64,000 nucleotides of DNA, taken from the NCBI GenBank assembly GCA_004352715.1, contig SCFE01000115.1:881042-945041 (forward strand). Direction: 5' to 3'. The notes beneath the pieces were generated by a model that did not search any database, was not told the origin of the DNA, and saw nothing but the letters and a program-made list of their open reading frames with translations. Positions within the stretch are counted from its first letter, which is position 1, and each line of letters opens with the position of its first letter. Shown piece after piece: positions 55,401-58,620 of this stretch. A program made the position numbers and the translations under genes. This DNA is from Hofstenia miamia (taxonomy: Eukaryota; Xenacoelomorpha; Acoela).

Positions 55401-55612
55401 AAAAAATATTAATTTATATTTTTTAGCTATTCGATTTGAACAGCGATCAAATGCTGTATAAGTTTCCCAATGAGCATCGGAGAGAATCTCTATTCAGAAC
55501 TGGACCGCAAGGAGTCCTGCAGCTTCGTTTTCTGACGACAGCTCGTTTGCTCTCATGCGGGTCGGACGGCTCGGTGAAAATCAGAGACCTCTCAAACGTT
55601 CACATTCCATGA
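9398..55612 (+). CDS. DMXL: DmX-like protein (Rabconnectin-3 alpha), 3-prime part, 26 exons recognised
   Basis: Spliced gene whose exons are listed separately; together about 5.4 kb or 1,790 codons. Family members in vertebrates are about 3,000 residues long, so this is roughly the C-terminal 60 percent. The order matches the family: RAVE/Rav1 C-terminal region (PFPVVFSWLANGL, PVLPQYHPQHL, FVWAHFSESEEEML, NAFALNSKQRYEHAAAFFLLAG), an acidic linker, then a C-terminal WD40 propeller ending KIRDLSNVHIP. DmX-like proteins work with Rabconnectin-3 beta (WDR7) in assembling and activating the V-ATPase on synaptic and endosomal membranes; this is family knowledge. Introns run from 40 bp to 11.4 kb, and nearly all acceptors read TTTTAG or TTTAG. 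Reading phase is continuous from 18200 to the stop and from 9398 to 14874; the join across 14875-18199 is unresolved. The N-terminal propeller must lie left of 9398, beyond or among exons I could not see. Confidence 0.92.
10235..12416. mobile_element. Non-autonomous DNA transposon with AACAGAGTTGG termini, 2.2 kb
   Basis: Left end 10239 (AACAGAGTTGGAATTGGG) and right end 12412 (the exact reverse complement of those 18 bases) form terminal inverted repeats, followed inward by GGCCTGGGCC-type GC blocks that contrast with the AT-rich interior. Both ends are flanked by GCAC (10235-10238 and 12413-12416), a candidate 4-bp target duplication. A second left-end copy lies inside at about 10733-10850, so one element may be nested in another. 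No transposase frame is seen. Confidence 0.75.
10733..10850 (+). repeat. Internal direct copy of the transposon left end
   Basis: CAGAGTTGGAATTGGGTTAGGCC... and, further on, GCCGGGCCGGGCTTGGACCTA repeat the first 110 bp of the element at 10239-10350 in the same orientation, with many substitutions. Either a nested second insertion or an internal subterminal repeat. Confidence 0.7.
12471..12679. mobile_element. 209-bp MITE with 22-bp perfect inverted termini
   Basis: TTCAAGAAGGGCCCAACTCC at 12471-12490 is repeated inverted at 12658-12679. It shares its left end with the larger 12456-13566 inverted pair, so the two interpretations overlap. Confidence 0.7.
13356..13410. repeat. 55-bp near-perfect palindrome made of two transposon ends
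   Basis: Two 27-bp arms (13356-13382 and 13384-13410) are reverse complements with one mismatch and a single-base spacer. Each arm ends in AAGGCCCAACTCC, a variant of the terminus of the surrounding MITE family. Confidence 0.9.
14336..14526 (+). CDS. DMXL: DMXL exon b
   Basis: Acceptor TATTTAG before 14336, donor GG|GTGAGA after 14526 (phase 0 in, phase 2 out). It encodes VYLDATKDSQ...FIHVAWIPRHDG..LLSICSHKRVVTYAQ. This matches the start of the Rav1/DmX C-terminal domain, where a WD-like strand precedes the helical part. Confidence 0.85.
14668..14874 (+). CDS. DMXL: DMXL exon c
   Basis: Acceptor TGTTTAG, donor AA|GTAAGA; ends in phase 2. It encodes KWQPLSEVMISTADGLDPFPVVFSW followed by LANGLLILGLSNEMQIYSQW, the most recognisable Rav1/DmX signature (a W.A.G.L..G..NEM..YSQW pattern). 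Confidence 0.95.
17475..17495. repeat. (TA)n microsatellite
   Basis: 21 bp of TA alternation just left of the inverted tail of the Penelope-like element; possibly its integration target. Confidence 0.9.
17530..18195 (+). mobile_element. 5-prime-truncated Penelope-like element with inverted copy of its 3-prime tail
   Basis: A GIY-YIG endonuclease frame (17694-18125) is bracketed by a 106-bp inverted repeat: 17575-17680 and 18090-18195 match as reverse complements with three mismatches. The left arm appears to continue further outwards (to about 17530) with a GACGATGATGG...TCGAAAT motif resembling the tail of the other Penelope-like copies near 63600. Inverted, partial terminal repeats around a truncated body are a known structural habit of this class. 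The reverse transcriptase is absent. The right arm stops 4 bp before the next DmX-like exon. Confidence 0.85.
17694..18125 (+). pseudogene. Penelope-like element GIY-YIG endonuclease domain
   Basis: 143 codons, uninterrupted. The N-terminal third is the linker (IPYLSNQVEKFKKRV...) typical of the region after the Penelope reverse transcriptase. The endonuclease follows: VYKYTCDDCDKSYIGET (two cysteines before the YIG motif), RHLGIRSNEH with the catalytic Arg and the EH pair, AEAIYIKE with the metal-binding Glu, and LLNRQ with the conserved Asn. All key residues are present, but without an upstream reverse transcriptase the copy is not autonomous. The last 12 residues and stop are encoded inside the right inverted repeat. 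Confidence 0.88.
18200..18355 (+). CDS. DMXL: DMXL exon d (abuts transposon)
   Basis: Frame HHVSNQMDHNKDGLKHIL...LLNGSVTSLETRSSVYK with donor AAA|GTGCGA. The phase-0 end fits the phase-0 start of the next exon exactly. The acceptor is CTGAG at 18195-18199, immediately after the Penelope-like arm; a second in-frame acceptor (ATCAG before 18218) is possible. It lies in the serine-rich linker that precedes the PVLPQYHP block in the family. Confidence 0.75.
18453..18639 (+). CDS. DMXL: DMXL exon e
   Basis: Acceptor TTCGCTTAG, donor ATGG|GTATGA, phase 1 out. It encodes SIRDVMDMGLLEESRKVAPV, then LPQYHPQHLLALLNFGKLACAKAILAHLL, the strongly conserved DmX/Rav1 helical start (SPVLPQYHPKQL...LNFGK...AILAHL). 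Confidence 0.95.
19447..19627 (+). CDS. DMXL: DMXL exon f
   Basis: Acceptor TGTTTTAG, donor AAT|GTTAGT, phase 2 out. It encodes VGEGTVAIAVNEG, then VPVPERKLIENVPPLQLHHFLEVE and NYES, corresponding to the linker with the PPLPL(W/A)LL segment that follows the AILAHL helix in the family. Confidence 0.88.
19776..20089 (+). CDS. DMXL: DMXL exon g
   Basis: Acceptor TTTTCTAG, donor GCG|GTATTT, phase 1 out. It encodes DPIEDNVFNKSPQSELF, a variable linker rich in Ser and Asp, and then DLSSLDQMHLVALAEVVAHL, matching the family helix MHLLALADTVA. Read-through after the donor runs to a stop at 20145. Confidence 0.9.
20090..20803 (+). other. DMXL intron, 714 bp
   Basis: AT-rich; no gene or repeat recognised. 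Confidence 0.7.
20804..21114 (+). CDS. DMXL: DMXL exon h
   Basis: Acceptor TATTCTAG, donor AAG|GTATAC, phase 0 out. It encodes DECGMRFVTAMKLHFTLLRS, LPLNQRNALKAKGMHPSHFVW, AHFSESEEEMLNSIPAFQR and TWMDLKSVGAAWWLNSI. Near-colinear with the DmX core (DE.G.RF..A...Y..L..SLP..QR..L...G...S.F.WA..S..E.ELL..IPA). Confidence 0.97.
21330..21427 (+). CDS. DMXL: DMXL exon i
   Basis: Acceptor TTTTTTAG, donor CCG|GTAAGT. It encodes VARSQFQAKKDPMDSALFY and IAMKRKTVLWGLFR, the conserved DPLDAALFYLAMKKK.VVWGLFR block. The intron that follows is only 89 bp. Confidence 0.97.
21517..21826 (+). CDS. DMXL: DMXL exon j
   Basis: Acceptor TTCTTCAG, donor CAG|GTACCT, phase 0 out. It encodes FSTEHWQRIAMKNAFALNSK, QRYEHAAAFFLLAGQLKDAI and LNDIQLAIVISRLYDED. 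This is the best-conserved helical block of the Rav1/DmX domain, thought to pack against partner subunits. Confidence 0.97.
21827..22860 (+). other. DMXL intron, 1.0 kb, with a diverged interspersed repeat
   Basis: 22310-22450 resembles 61560-61730 (shared words ATTTCAGAATRTT, CAATGGGAC, ATTTCATRGG). Both may be remnants of one retroelement. Otherwise no feature. Confidence 0.5.
22861..23188 (+). CDS. DMXL: DMXL exon k
   Basis: Acceptor TATTTTTAG, donor CAAG|GTCATT, phase 1 out. It encodes ALNEIIDISSKSPTEYSYAS, FNFYHFLRTHPLCRR, LTLAERRLFFYTAQMHFDAG-like sequence (ITLAERR...) and CPILALEVLKLLP. The family has FY.YLR.HPL..RR and AER.LFF.TA..HF..GCP.LALEVL at this point. Confidence 0.95.
23189..24979 (+). 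other. DMXL intron, 1.8 kb
   Basis: Contains a (TA)n run at 24489-24524 and, at about 24550-24670, a partial copy of the interspersed repeat seen at 33190, 36945 and 44690. No gene. Confidence 0.6.
24489..24524. repeat. (TA)n microsatellite
   Basis: 36 bp of TA alternation. Confidence 0.95.
24980..25165 (+). CDS. DMXL: DMXL exon l (acidic linker)
   Basis: Acceptor TTATTTAG, donor AGCG|GTAGTT, phase 1 in and out. It encodes EAVDWGAPTKVDFDIGFDLD followed by NSLDDIINGFDIDDGTEDL. DWG.P after a short basic run and an Asp-rich tail match the family's DWGAP linker. Confidence 0.9.
25166..25760 (+). other. DMXL intron, 595 bp
   Basis: No feature recognised apart from AT-rich sequence. Confidence 0.6.
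25761..26399 (+). CDS. DMXL: DMXL exon m (largest)
   Basis: 639 bp; acceptor TATTTAG, donor CCAG|GTAGTT, phase 1 in and out. It encodes CCIKILVEELRSLASSSDFS, LSVWLEKSVRIVSDIC, LIAILLHYADVYGGSGGGLAS, ELGLIAARLEIGLVRLPKVG and LRNLAAALASCLYQSL. It aligns with the helical DmX segment carrying LRSLL.YC...G...L..V..EL.LLL.E and the later LA..LASCLYQ helix. Confidence 0.93.
26400..26872 (+). other. DMXL intron, 473 bp
   Basis: No feature recognised. Confidence 0.6.
26873..27164 (+). CDS. DMXL: DMXL exon n
   Basis: Acceptor TGTTTTAG, donor TTAAA|GTATAA, phase 2 out. It encodes FHLRVLLAEVIVTVYLSLLF, HAIAVNDACVMTRLVAQPF and MLAEIAGGRVNIYL, matching the family's LAE.IVAVYMSLL.HAL and GGG.K segments. 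If the donor is ignored the frame reaches a stop at 27198. Confidence 0.92.
29658..30158. other. Assembly gap (501 N)
   Basis: Run of N beginning inside a (TA)n repeat. Confidence 0.99.
30159..30498. repeat. 340-bp exact direct duplicate, copy 1
   Basis: Identical to 30992-31331. Bounded by the N run on the left and a lone N at 30499 on the right, so most likely a gap-filling or scaffolding artefact. Confidence 0.95.
30992..31331. repeat. 340-bp exact direct duplicate, copy 2
   Basis: Second copy of 30159-30498. This one is embedded in continuous sequence on both sides and is probably the real locus. Confidence 0.95.
31391..31545. other. (TA)n run and assembly gap (112 N at 31434-31545)
   Basis: 31 bp of TA alternation, then GCAAAATTACTC, then Ns. 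TA repeats resume right of the gap, so the gap is an unresolved microsatellite. Confidence 0.95.
32363..32462 (+). CDS. DMXL: DMXL exon o
   Basis: Acceptor AATTTAG, donor AAG|GTAATC, phase 0 out; 100 bp. It encodes VIYTERFKSPRLTLIEYFLQ, equivalent to the FVPP..S..DWF..KP segment before the acidic stretch in the family. The start codon phase fits exon n exactly. Confidence 0.82.
32907..33034 (+). CDS. DMXL: DMXL exon p (acidic)
   Basis: Acceptor TTGTTTAG, donor CAG|GTATTT, phase 2 out. It encodes PKLSSSANYNAYDSDNEVDH followed by DDFSDVDSIPPDDTEHSDF, an Asp-rich linker found in the same place in DmX-like proteins, just before the YSW helix. Confidence 0.87.
33190..33690. repeat. Interspersed repeat family R1, copy 1
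   Basis: Shares ordered blocks with 36945-37310 and 44690-45140: GCTATCCAAAATNTGTAAGC, GACTTTGCGCA, ATTACCTGAACAC and GGTTTGGANAAAATNGCTT. Copies are strongly diverged; no coding potential seen. Confidence 0.7.
34169..34218. repeat. Compound (TA)n (CATA)n microsatellite
   Basis: 25 bp of TA followed by six CATA units. Confidence 0.95.
34448..34735 (+). CDS. DMXL: DMXL exon q
   Basis: Acceptor GTCTTAG, donor TTAG|GTGTGT, phase 2 out. It encodes YSWCLMRLALVSQALNNV, ERSELPLASPLIQSCLKLLE, DLFSGPPEDYMPT and RPALLRYKDVLEPDITPF. Very close to the family order YSWALLRLA, ELP..SPL...VLK.L..W, GGPP..YI, P..LR.K.LLEP..TPF. Confidence 0.97.
35016..35124 (+). CDS. DMXL: DMXL exon r
   Basis: Acceptor TTTTTAG, donor CAG|GTTAGC. 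It encodes SEHPSALPVKRLWHFLARKN and IFINYCFSRNPQ, continuing the TPF.S.H..A.PVKRLW..L match of the family. Confidence 0.95.
35125..35712 (+). other. DMXL intron, 588 bp, with (GT)n
   Basis: A 20-bp GT repeat lies at 35431-35450. No other feature. Confidence 0.7.
35713..35823 (+). CDS. DMXL: DMXL exon s
   Basis: Acceptor ATTGCTTAG, donor CAC|GTATGT, phase 0 both ends. It encodes DENLSPDVTSKTNSYAIFKD and SDSVTNFCFNNVPISVH. The IFKDSDSVTNFCFN stretch corresponds to the IHKESD.I..FAVN entry into the C-terminal propeller. Confidence 0.88.
35824..39128 (+). other. DMXL intron, 3.3 kb
   Basis: Contains an R1 repeat copy at 36945-37310. Short frames at 36693-36923 and 37208-37507 have no recognisable domain. 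The rest is featureless AT-rich DNA. Confidence 0.6.
36945..37310. repeat. Interspersed repeat family R1, copy 2
   Basis: Same block order as 33190-33690: AAAGCTATCCAAAATTTGTA, GACGACTTTGTGCTCGG, AATTACCTGAACAT and GGTTTGGAAAAAATCGCTTC. Confidence 0.7.
39129..39186 (+). CDS. DMXL: DMXL exon t (58 bp)
   Basis: Acceptor TTTTAAAG, donor GTAG|GTTGTA, phase 0 in and 1 out. It encodes VTRSTRKRLVSGSFDVHEV, which together with the first codon of the next exon gives HEVDSM, the counterpart of the family's ASTHDVQEVDVTSLL. Donor choice rests on phase and this similarity. Confidence 0.75.
39329..39765 (+). mobile_element. Internally deleted Tc1-like element
   Basis: Inverted termini (left 39335-39357 CCTGAACAAAAGAAAGTGACC; right 39741-39763 the reverse complement of CCCCTGGACAAAGGAAAGTG plus ACC) are flanked by TA on both sides, the Tc1/mariner target. 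Inside, 39439-39560 encodes a broken transposase C-terminus (LDLNLIENLWSISK, then a stop at ...CPKQLN). At 433 bp it is far shorter than an autonomous Tc1 (about 1.3-1.6 kb). Confidence 0.85.
40080..40430 (-). pseudogene. Exon-like minus-strand frame with one stop, product unknown
   Basis: Reading minus from about 40429, a frame of protein-like composition runs LATLLKNLYEKYLIELRQNF, KVGRCIAHKHHSSSEC and ILKEISKSITKN. It then meets TAG (in an AT|GTAGGA context that could be a donor) and continues in the same frame as FSREKFIDFALKTEEISISW to about 40090. A possible acceptor is ATTCAATCAG. I do not recognise it. Either a nested exon, a pseudogene, or chance. Its first 70 bp recur in the duplicate at 40685. 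Confidence 0.3.
40363..40663. repeat. 301-bp exact direct duplicate, copy 1
   Basis: Identical to 40685-40985, and the two are separated only by 21 Ns. Probably a scaffolding overlap that was not merged. Confidence 0.95.
40664..40684. other. Assembly gap (21 N)
   Basis: Short N run between two identical 301-bp blocks. Confidence 0.99.
40685..40985. repeat. 301-bp exact direct duplicate, copy 2
   Basis: Second copy of 40363-40663, continuing into unique sequence on the right. Confidence 0.95.
41365..41520 (+). CDS. DMXL: DMXL exon u (WD40)
   Basis: Acceptor CTTTAGAG before 41365 (chosen over TTTAG two bases earlier because it keeps phase), donor TTCT|GTATGA. It encodes SMTPSLSSVQNLSAGSIAGL and LMTRTLPHVRKMDAHPSLPF. 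The RNLHNVKRM.SHP counterpart is clear. It is followed by a 40-bp intron. Confidence 0.88.
41561..41685 (+). CDS. DMXL: DMXL exon v (WD40)
   Basis: Acceptor CTGTTTAG, donor AAA|GTGAGT, phase 0 out. It encodes YVTGCTLGNISLCEWGHQP and IRKYKSAGCKITGIHFNTFG, a WD blade aligned with YLTGAQDGSVR.FEW and QAGNARVTRLYFNSQGNK. Confidence 0.95.
42267..42350 (+). CDS. DMXL: DMXL exon w (WD40)
   Basis: Acceptor TATTTTAG, donor ATG|GTAATA, 28 codons, phase 0 both ends. It encodes FGVSDESGNLSLFHSSGALL and PTINKPFM, aligned with CGVADGEGFLSIWQ. Confidence 0.92.
42943..43093 (+). CDS. DMXL: DMXL exon x (WD40)
   Basis: Acceptor TTCATTTAG, donor AACT|GTAATT, phase 1 out. It encodes CSEFAFVGSSSLIATCHQTS and GKNLCLWDTLLPSKNQ, aligned with DFAFITSSSLVATSGHS...NVCLWDTL. 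Confidence 0.96.
43838..44049 (+). CDS. DMXL: DMXL exon y (WD40)
   Basis: Acceptor GATTTTAG, donor AAG|GTTTGT, phase 0 out. It encodes SPEQQALIAGGVRGEVYIYD, LRQRRVRSSFNAHESGTRSL and GIVLATGSRDGELK, matching the APKQQLLISGGRKGHV.IFDIRQRQLIHTF.AHDSAIKAL repeat of the family. Confidence 0.97.
44690..45140. repeat. Interspersed repeat family R1, copy 3
   Basis: Blocks CGACAAATTCCGACTTTGCG, CCTAATTATCTGAACACTAA and GGGTTTGAATAAAATTGTTC occur in the same order as in the 33190 copy. Confidence 0.7.
46069..46274 (-). CDS. Nested minus-strand gene, terminal coding exon, product unknown
   Basis: Acceptor GACACTCAG on the minus strand before 46274. Frame AQFNADCKMTMMKKLSVTDS, then SALSGFSRSTRKDVITPVGS and a Ser/Asp-rich stretch, ends with stop at 46069-46071. 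It starts with two bases that complete the single base left by the 46720 donor. No domain recognised. Composition (Ser, Thr, Glu, Lys) suggests a disordered regulatory tail. Confidence 0.5.
46504..47198. repeat. 695-bp perfect tandem duplication, unit 1
   Basis: Directly followed by an apparently identical unit at 47199-47893 with no spacer. It carries one exon-like minus frame per unit. Confidence 0.95.
46720..46916 (-). CDS. Nested minus-strand gene, internal exon (copy 1), product unknown
   Basis: Minus-strand acceptor CACATTTAG and donor TTG|GTATGC, 197 bp, 65 full codons. It reads NEQDNRCSLILEKLEEKIVS, LQKSSEKNAGCSRLLPS and IIDEAKRKVRLRHSM, a short predicted helix followed by a basic stretch. 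Phase fits both the 46274 exon downstream and, upstream, the 48834 donor. An identical copy lies at 47415-47611. Confidence 0.5.
47199..47893. repeat. 695-bp perfect tandem duplication, unit 2
   Basis: Second unit. The absence of differences means it is either very recent or an assembly repeat of one locus. Confidence 0.95.
47415..47611 (-). CDS. Nested minus-strand exon, copy 2 of 46720-46916
   Basis: Identical to the exon at 46720-46916, with the same splice signals. If both copies are real, the transcript could include the exon twice, but each has phase 2 in and phase 1 out, so joining them directly would shift frame. This favours only one copy being genuine or used. Confidence 0.4.
48476..48563 (-). 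CDS. Nested minus-strand gene, possible terminal exon
   Basis: Minus-strand acceptor AATTTCTGCAG, then one base completing the CA left by the 48834 donor, then VIEQQLSVDNLKCRKTFNHL and RALVRSLS with a stop at 48476-48478. The exact phase fit and strong pyrimidine-ending acceptor make it a credible last exon. Confidence 0.55.
48834..49077 (-). CDS. Nested minus-strand gene, internal exon (copy A), product unknown
   Basis: Acceptor TGTTTAACAG and donor CACTCA|GTAAGT on the minus strand, 244 bp. It encodes SSLPVSVVVTPQKTKHRSTP, KMALCNHYSMNDIDKSVYIL, KKDTPRSDSAPSVLPRLCKY and SPQGNKKEPPTIGINT. The TPQK, STP, TPRS and SPQG sites are proline-directed kinase-type motifs. GC content is higher than in the surroundings. 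I do not recognise the family. A near-identical copy is at 50660-50903. Confidence 0.6.
49783..49922 (-). CDS. Nested minus-strand gene, internal exon (copy A), product unknown
   Basis: Minus-strand acceptor AACATTTAG, frame YEDEQHWNVELEKSANISLS, ELTQVEEEFPFSWTEHREES and LLEKIP, donor CCAG|GTTGGG. The last base plus the first two of the 48834-49077 exon give a codon, so phase holds. The frame stays open to a stop at about 49732, so the donor position is my choice. Copies occur at 50302-50441 and 51610-51749. Confidence 0.5.
50191..50554. repeat. 364-bp partial duplicated block B
   Basis: Repeats 49672-50035, starting immediately after the lone N at 50190 and running straight into block C. 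The mosaic order A(full)-N-B(partial)-C(full) is typical of mis-joined allelic contigs. Confidence 0.92.
50302..50441 (-). CDS. Nested minus-strand exon, copy B of 49783-49922
   Basis: Identical frame and splice signals to the 49783-49922 exon. Probably an assembly duplicate. Confidence 0.35.
50660..50903 (-). CDS. Nested minus-strand exon, copy C of 48834-49077
   Basis: Encodes the same 80-residue segment as the 48834-49077 exon, with the same acceptor and donor. No downstream terminal exon accompanies this copy. Confidence 0.45.
51610..51749 (-). CDS. Nested minus-strand exon, copy C of 49783-49922
   Basis: Same frame and boundaries as the copy-A exon. Confidence 0.45.
51916..52400. repeat. 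Direct duplicate block D/E, first copy
   Basis: 51916-52337 recurs at 53527-53948, and 52338-52400 recurs at 54348-54410, both nearly identical. Confidence 0.9.
52538..52790 (+). pseudogene. Tc1/mariner transposase C-terminal fragment
   Basis: Frame SFNLNPIEKRWNIIKRRLKC shows the third-catalytic-residue region of Tc1-like transposases (normally PDLNPIE..W..IKR.L), followed by a stop at 52646 in that frame. A short related stretch (LNEMCCYWINSKMFRIAVVIASKC) continues in another frame. The segment lies in the piece missing from the second allele-like copy. Confidence 0.75.
53527..54616. repeat. Direct duplicate blocks D, E and F, second copies
   Basis: 53527-53948 repeats 51916-52337. 54348-54434 repeats 52338-52400 joined directly to 52657-52680. 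54436-54615 repeats 54167-54346. The order is that of two overlapping allelic assemblies. Confidence 0.88.
54810..54878 (-). CDS. Nested minus-strand gene, first recognised exon
   Basis: Minus-strand frame CSYTRMIETIGECELSTSN, with ATG at 54857-54859 and donor ACAAG|GTCAGA leaving two bases that complete a codon with the first base of the 49783/51610 exon. If the ATG is the start, the 48476-ending product is about 173 residues. The AAAAACAG acceptor at its left is weak, so the exon may simply begin with 5-prime UTR. Confidence 0.45.
55427..55612 (+). CDS. DMXL: DMXL last exon (WD40, stop)
   Basis: Acceptor ATTTTTTAG, phase 0. It encodes LFDLNSDQMLYKFPNEHRRE, SLFRTGPQGVLQLRFLTTAR and LLSCGSDGSVKIRDLSNVHI, then P and TGA at 55610-55612. 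It matches the final family blade (FSCGADGTLKTRVLP). No AATAAA was found in the first few hundred bases downstream. Confidence 0.97.
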   Translation, partial: LFDLNSDQMLYKFPNEHRRESLFRTGPQGVLQLRFLTTARLLSCGSDGSVKIRDLSNVHIP

Positions 55613-57889
55613 AATTCTACTATAAATCCAATTGAAGCCACATAATCTGATTGAACCCAGCCAATTGATACATAGTACTGCTCTGAGAACTGTCTTGTAA
55701 TGTTTAAATTTATTCAATGTTCAATATTCTATGCAGTTTAGATAGAATGAGAAATGCCGAATATGATATAGTAATTTATAGTGAAAGCCATCTATTTGTA
55801 TATTTATTTATTACTGTAAATATCAATTCAATTCAATTTGTCAATTCAGTCACAATTTCTCTATGCAACTAATCTAGCTTCTGATTTTCAGTCATCATCA
55901 GAGCGATGATGTTGTTGTCTCTTTCATATCAACAATATTCATACTGTATAAAAATTAAAACGATGCCGGAAATGTAATCGACGGCATCCGCAAAATGGTG
56001 AGGATGCCATTTGCCAATTGTGCAACGAACATTATAAGGCTTTTATTCTACATGTACGTGTTTTGCTTTAAGTACTTTCTCAAACCTTGCAGAATTTCGC
56101 AAATATGGAAATGCTACATGAAGAAACCGCGCAAACACGTATGTGTGGAACATCAGCCTATTGATGGATATTTTGGAAGTCAGTGATGTCCCTTTAAATA
56201 TTTTTTACAGGAAAATATATATTTAAAAGAAAGGATAAAAATTTAAAGGATCCTTTTAAAGGATTACACTATTTAGAAAGGATTACAAACTATATATTGT
56301 ATAACATGGCAATTACAATTTACATATTCAATAGCTCAAATATTGCAATCAAAGCTTGAGGTTTTCTTTTATAATCTATTACGTTGGTTTTGTGTAAAGA
56401 TTATACACTAAAATACATAAAATTTATGGAATTCACCAAGTGAACAATATGAGGTGGGATTCTGTCAAGTGTTAGTTGAAAAAATAATGAAGAAATACTG
56501 ATAATGATGAGGATCGTTCGGTTGCAATGGATTATGCAAAAACTTAACACAAAAAGATCACTTTTATTACTTCTGACATAATGTGGATGAAATTGCACTT
56601 ATTAATGTAGTAAAATGCTATATGAGTTGGGCATGTTAGTAGAGAATTTTTTTAAAAAGTAACCACAGCAGCATCATTTTGTTACTACCCCGGAATACAA
56701 AAATCATCGCGTTATATCGCAGTGACTAAGGTTGCCGCACTTACCGCAAAGTCCTTATTTATAAGGTTAGCTACTTAAAAGTTAGTTTTACTGTTAGGCA
56801 ATTTTCTCATCGAAATTACAAATTTTATTATTAATAGAAAACTTCAACTATGTGATTACAGATATTTCGAATTATAAATATTTTATTATAATATTAATAG
56901 ATTTCTTCATTTTTGATCGCCTAATTAGATGTGCACTAATGCTAAAATGAAATTAAAAACAATAAATTGATATATAACAATGCTTTTAAAACACTTAGTA
57001 TTCGTTTTTGACTTACTAAATTCAAATTAGCATTACTATTATAAAACAATTTACATTAATTAGAAATTAAGTTTGATCAATAGCAATTTGGATTAGTTAT
57101 GTGGTACCGATTCGGTGCTATCGAACCGTTCAAAATTTTGGATTATGGATTTAAGAATATTCTAAAAAATTATAGCAAAAATCACAAAGCTGATAGAAAT
57201 TTCTGTAGGAACAAATGTAATGAAAATCTAAAGAAATACAAAATACAGAAGTATTACATCCGAATTTAATCTTTGAAAACGTCTTTCAAAGAAATGAAGA
57301 CATGCTTTTAAAAATGGAAATATATAAACAAGTTTTTGAAACCGCATTCCAATGCAACAAAATGCTTTATTGGCAAAATTTTTTTTATACAATAATACAA
57401 TAAAACATTTCAAATATTTATATAACTTCAATGTGCACTGCTTATCCGCACGTCCCAAAGACCTTTTGGTTTTTTCATAGTTTTTTAAATCTTTGAGTAT
57501 TTGGCGCTGATCTTTTGTCTAAATCGAGATTGCTCAATTGTACATTTGAAAAGGATTTTGCTAAGTAAACTGATTCTATCGGATTAACAATCGACACTTG
57601 CTTATTTCTCACATTATATTTAATATTAATCGTTGGTTTTTGTGTCTAATTAGTTTATATAATTTACAAAGTGAAAGGTAATGGTTGTTATAAGTCGGTG
57701 ATAAAATATTACATCATGATATTAAGCAGTGCACTGGTTCGTGTTTCTCAAAAAATGTCCTCATGGTCCAATTAAATGTTTTTGAGTGCTTATATTTCTC
57801 TTTTTTGGAAAACGGCATAGTTGTATGAGTTCATTACCAAGTTGCTGACTAGATCTTTAGACTGGCATATTTTCTCGGGAAAAAATTTT
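55613..57889. other. 3-prime flank of DMXL, no gene seen
   Basis: Presumed 3-prime UTR then AT-rich intergenic DNA. A cysteine-rich frame at 55958-56071 (CRKCNRRHP...CQLCNEHY) has no start codon or acceptor and is not called. No other feature. Confidence 0.6.
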
Positions 57890-58620
57890 TAAAAAAACAT
57901 TCAGATATATTTCTACTTACAAAGTCATCGTCAGTTTTTTTACAAATTATTCTCTCTACTAGATTTACAATTATAATTCTCTAAATTTTAAAAAGTGGCA
58001 ATTTGATTTTTAAATGTAGTCTTCCTTTGTGTTCAAACTTGGTTGCAAGGATTTTATAAAAATACTCTCAATAATTTTTAGATTACTTGATCTTGATGTC
58101 TGATGTAATATTTTTGTTTCAAAATTTAGTCCGCATTTAATTAGATGATAAGATATACTAGAATTGGTCTCATCTTCTTTAATTCTTGATAGTTGCCTAC
58201 TAGAAAAACCAATATAATCTTCACCACAGGTGCATTTTATTTGATTAATTATATTAGACTTATTGGTTTCTTCAGTTGCAGATTTTAATTTCAATTTCGT
58301 TCTTAGTTTATGATTGTTATATATAAATCTAACGTTGTCTTAAATTATTGATATTTTTCTGAGTTTTTTATCATGTTTTCAGTGTGGAGTCCTCTATATT
58401 CGATCTTAAAACAAGGTTCAAAATTAGTTTGATTGTTTTTTGATCTTTTGTTCATAATTACAATGTCTTCCAGTGATTTCCTAATATATCGATATATGAA
58501 ATTATTTGGATATTCATTCTTCTTTAATTCTATCTTAAGTTTTCCTATTTTTAATAGTTGAGTTGTTTATTGATAATCCCAAGATATTTGATTTCATTTG
58601 TCTGATTTACTTATTTATTC
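57890..58620 (-). mobile_element. Penelope-like element 3-prime part, copy P1
   Basis: On the minus strand 58010-58294 encodes the GIY-YIG endonuclease: IKCTCGEDYIGFSSRQLSR (the usual RR is reduced by an in-frame loss), CGLNFETKILHQTSRS and IIESIFIKSLQPSLNTKE with conserved Glu and Asn. Upstream (58295-58620) the thumb/linker (ENMIKN, HCFKIEYRGLHT-like) is frameshifted. The tail at 57890-58005 with GACGATGACTTTGTAAGT is shared with the 63600 copy. Confidence 0.85.

Larger units (their letters stand above)
44050..55426 (+). other. Last DMXL intron, 11.4 kb apparent, with nested minus-strand exons and duplicated blocks
   Basis: Contains an R1 repeat copy (44690-45140), nested minus-strand exons, a perfect 695-bp tandem duplication (46504-47893) and a mosaic of direct repeats (48729-54616). 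No feature was recognised in 45150-46060 or 47900-48470. Much of the length may be an artefact of two alleles being assembled in series. Confidence 0.75.

Noticed and set aside
55958-56071. Cysteine-rich frame CRKCNRRHP..CQLCNEHY just after the DmX-like stop
   Set aside because: It looks like a zinc-binding motif, but the frame has no ATG and no splice acceptor between the upstream stop and the first cysteine. Probably chance or a scrap of old coding DNA in the 3-prime flank.
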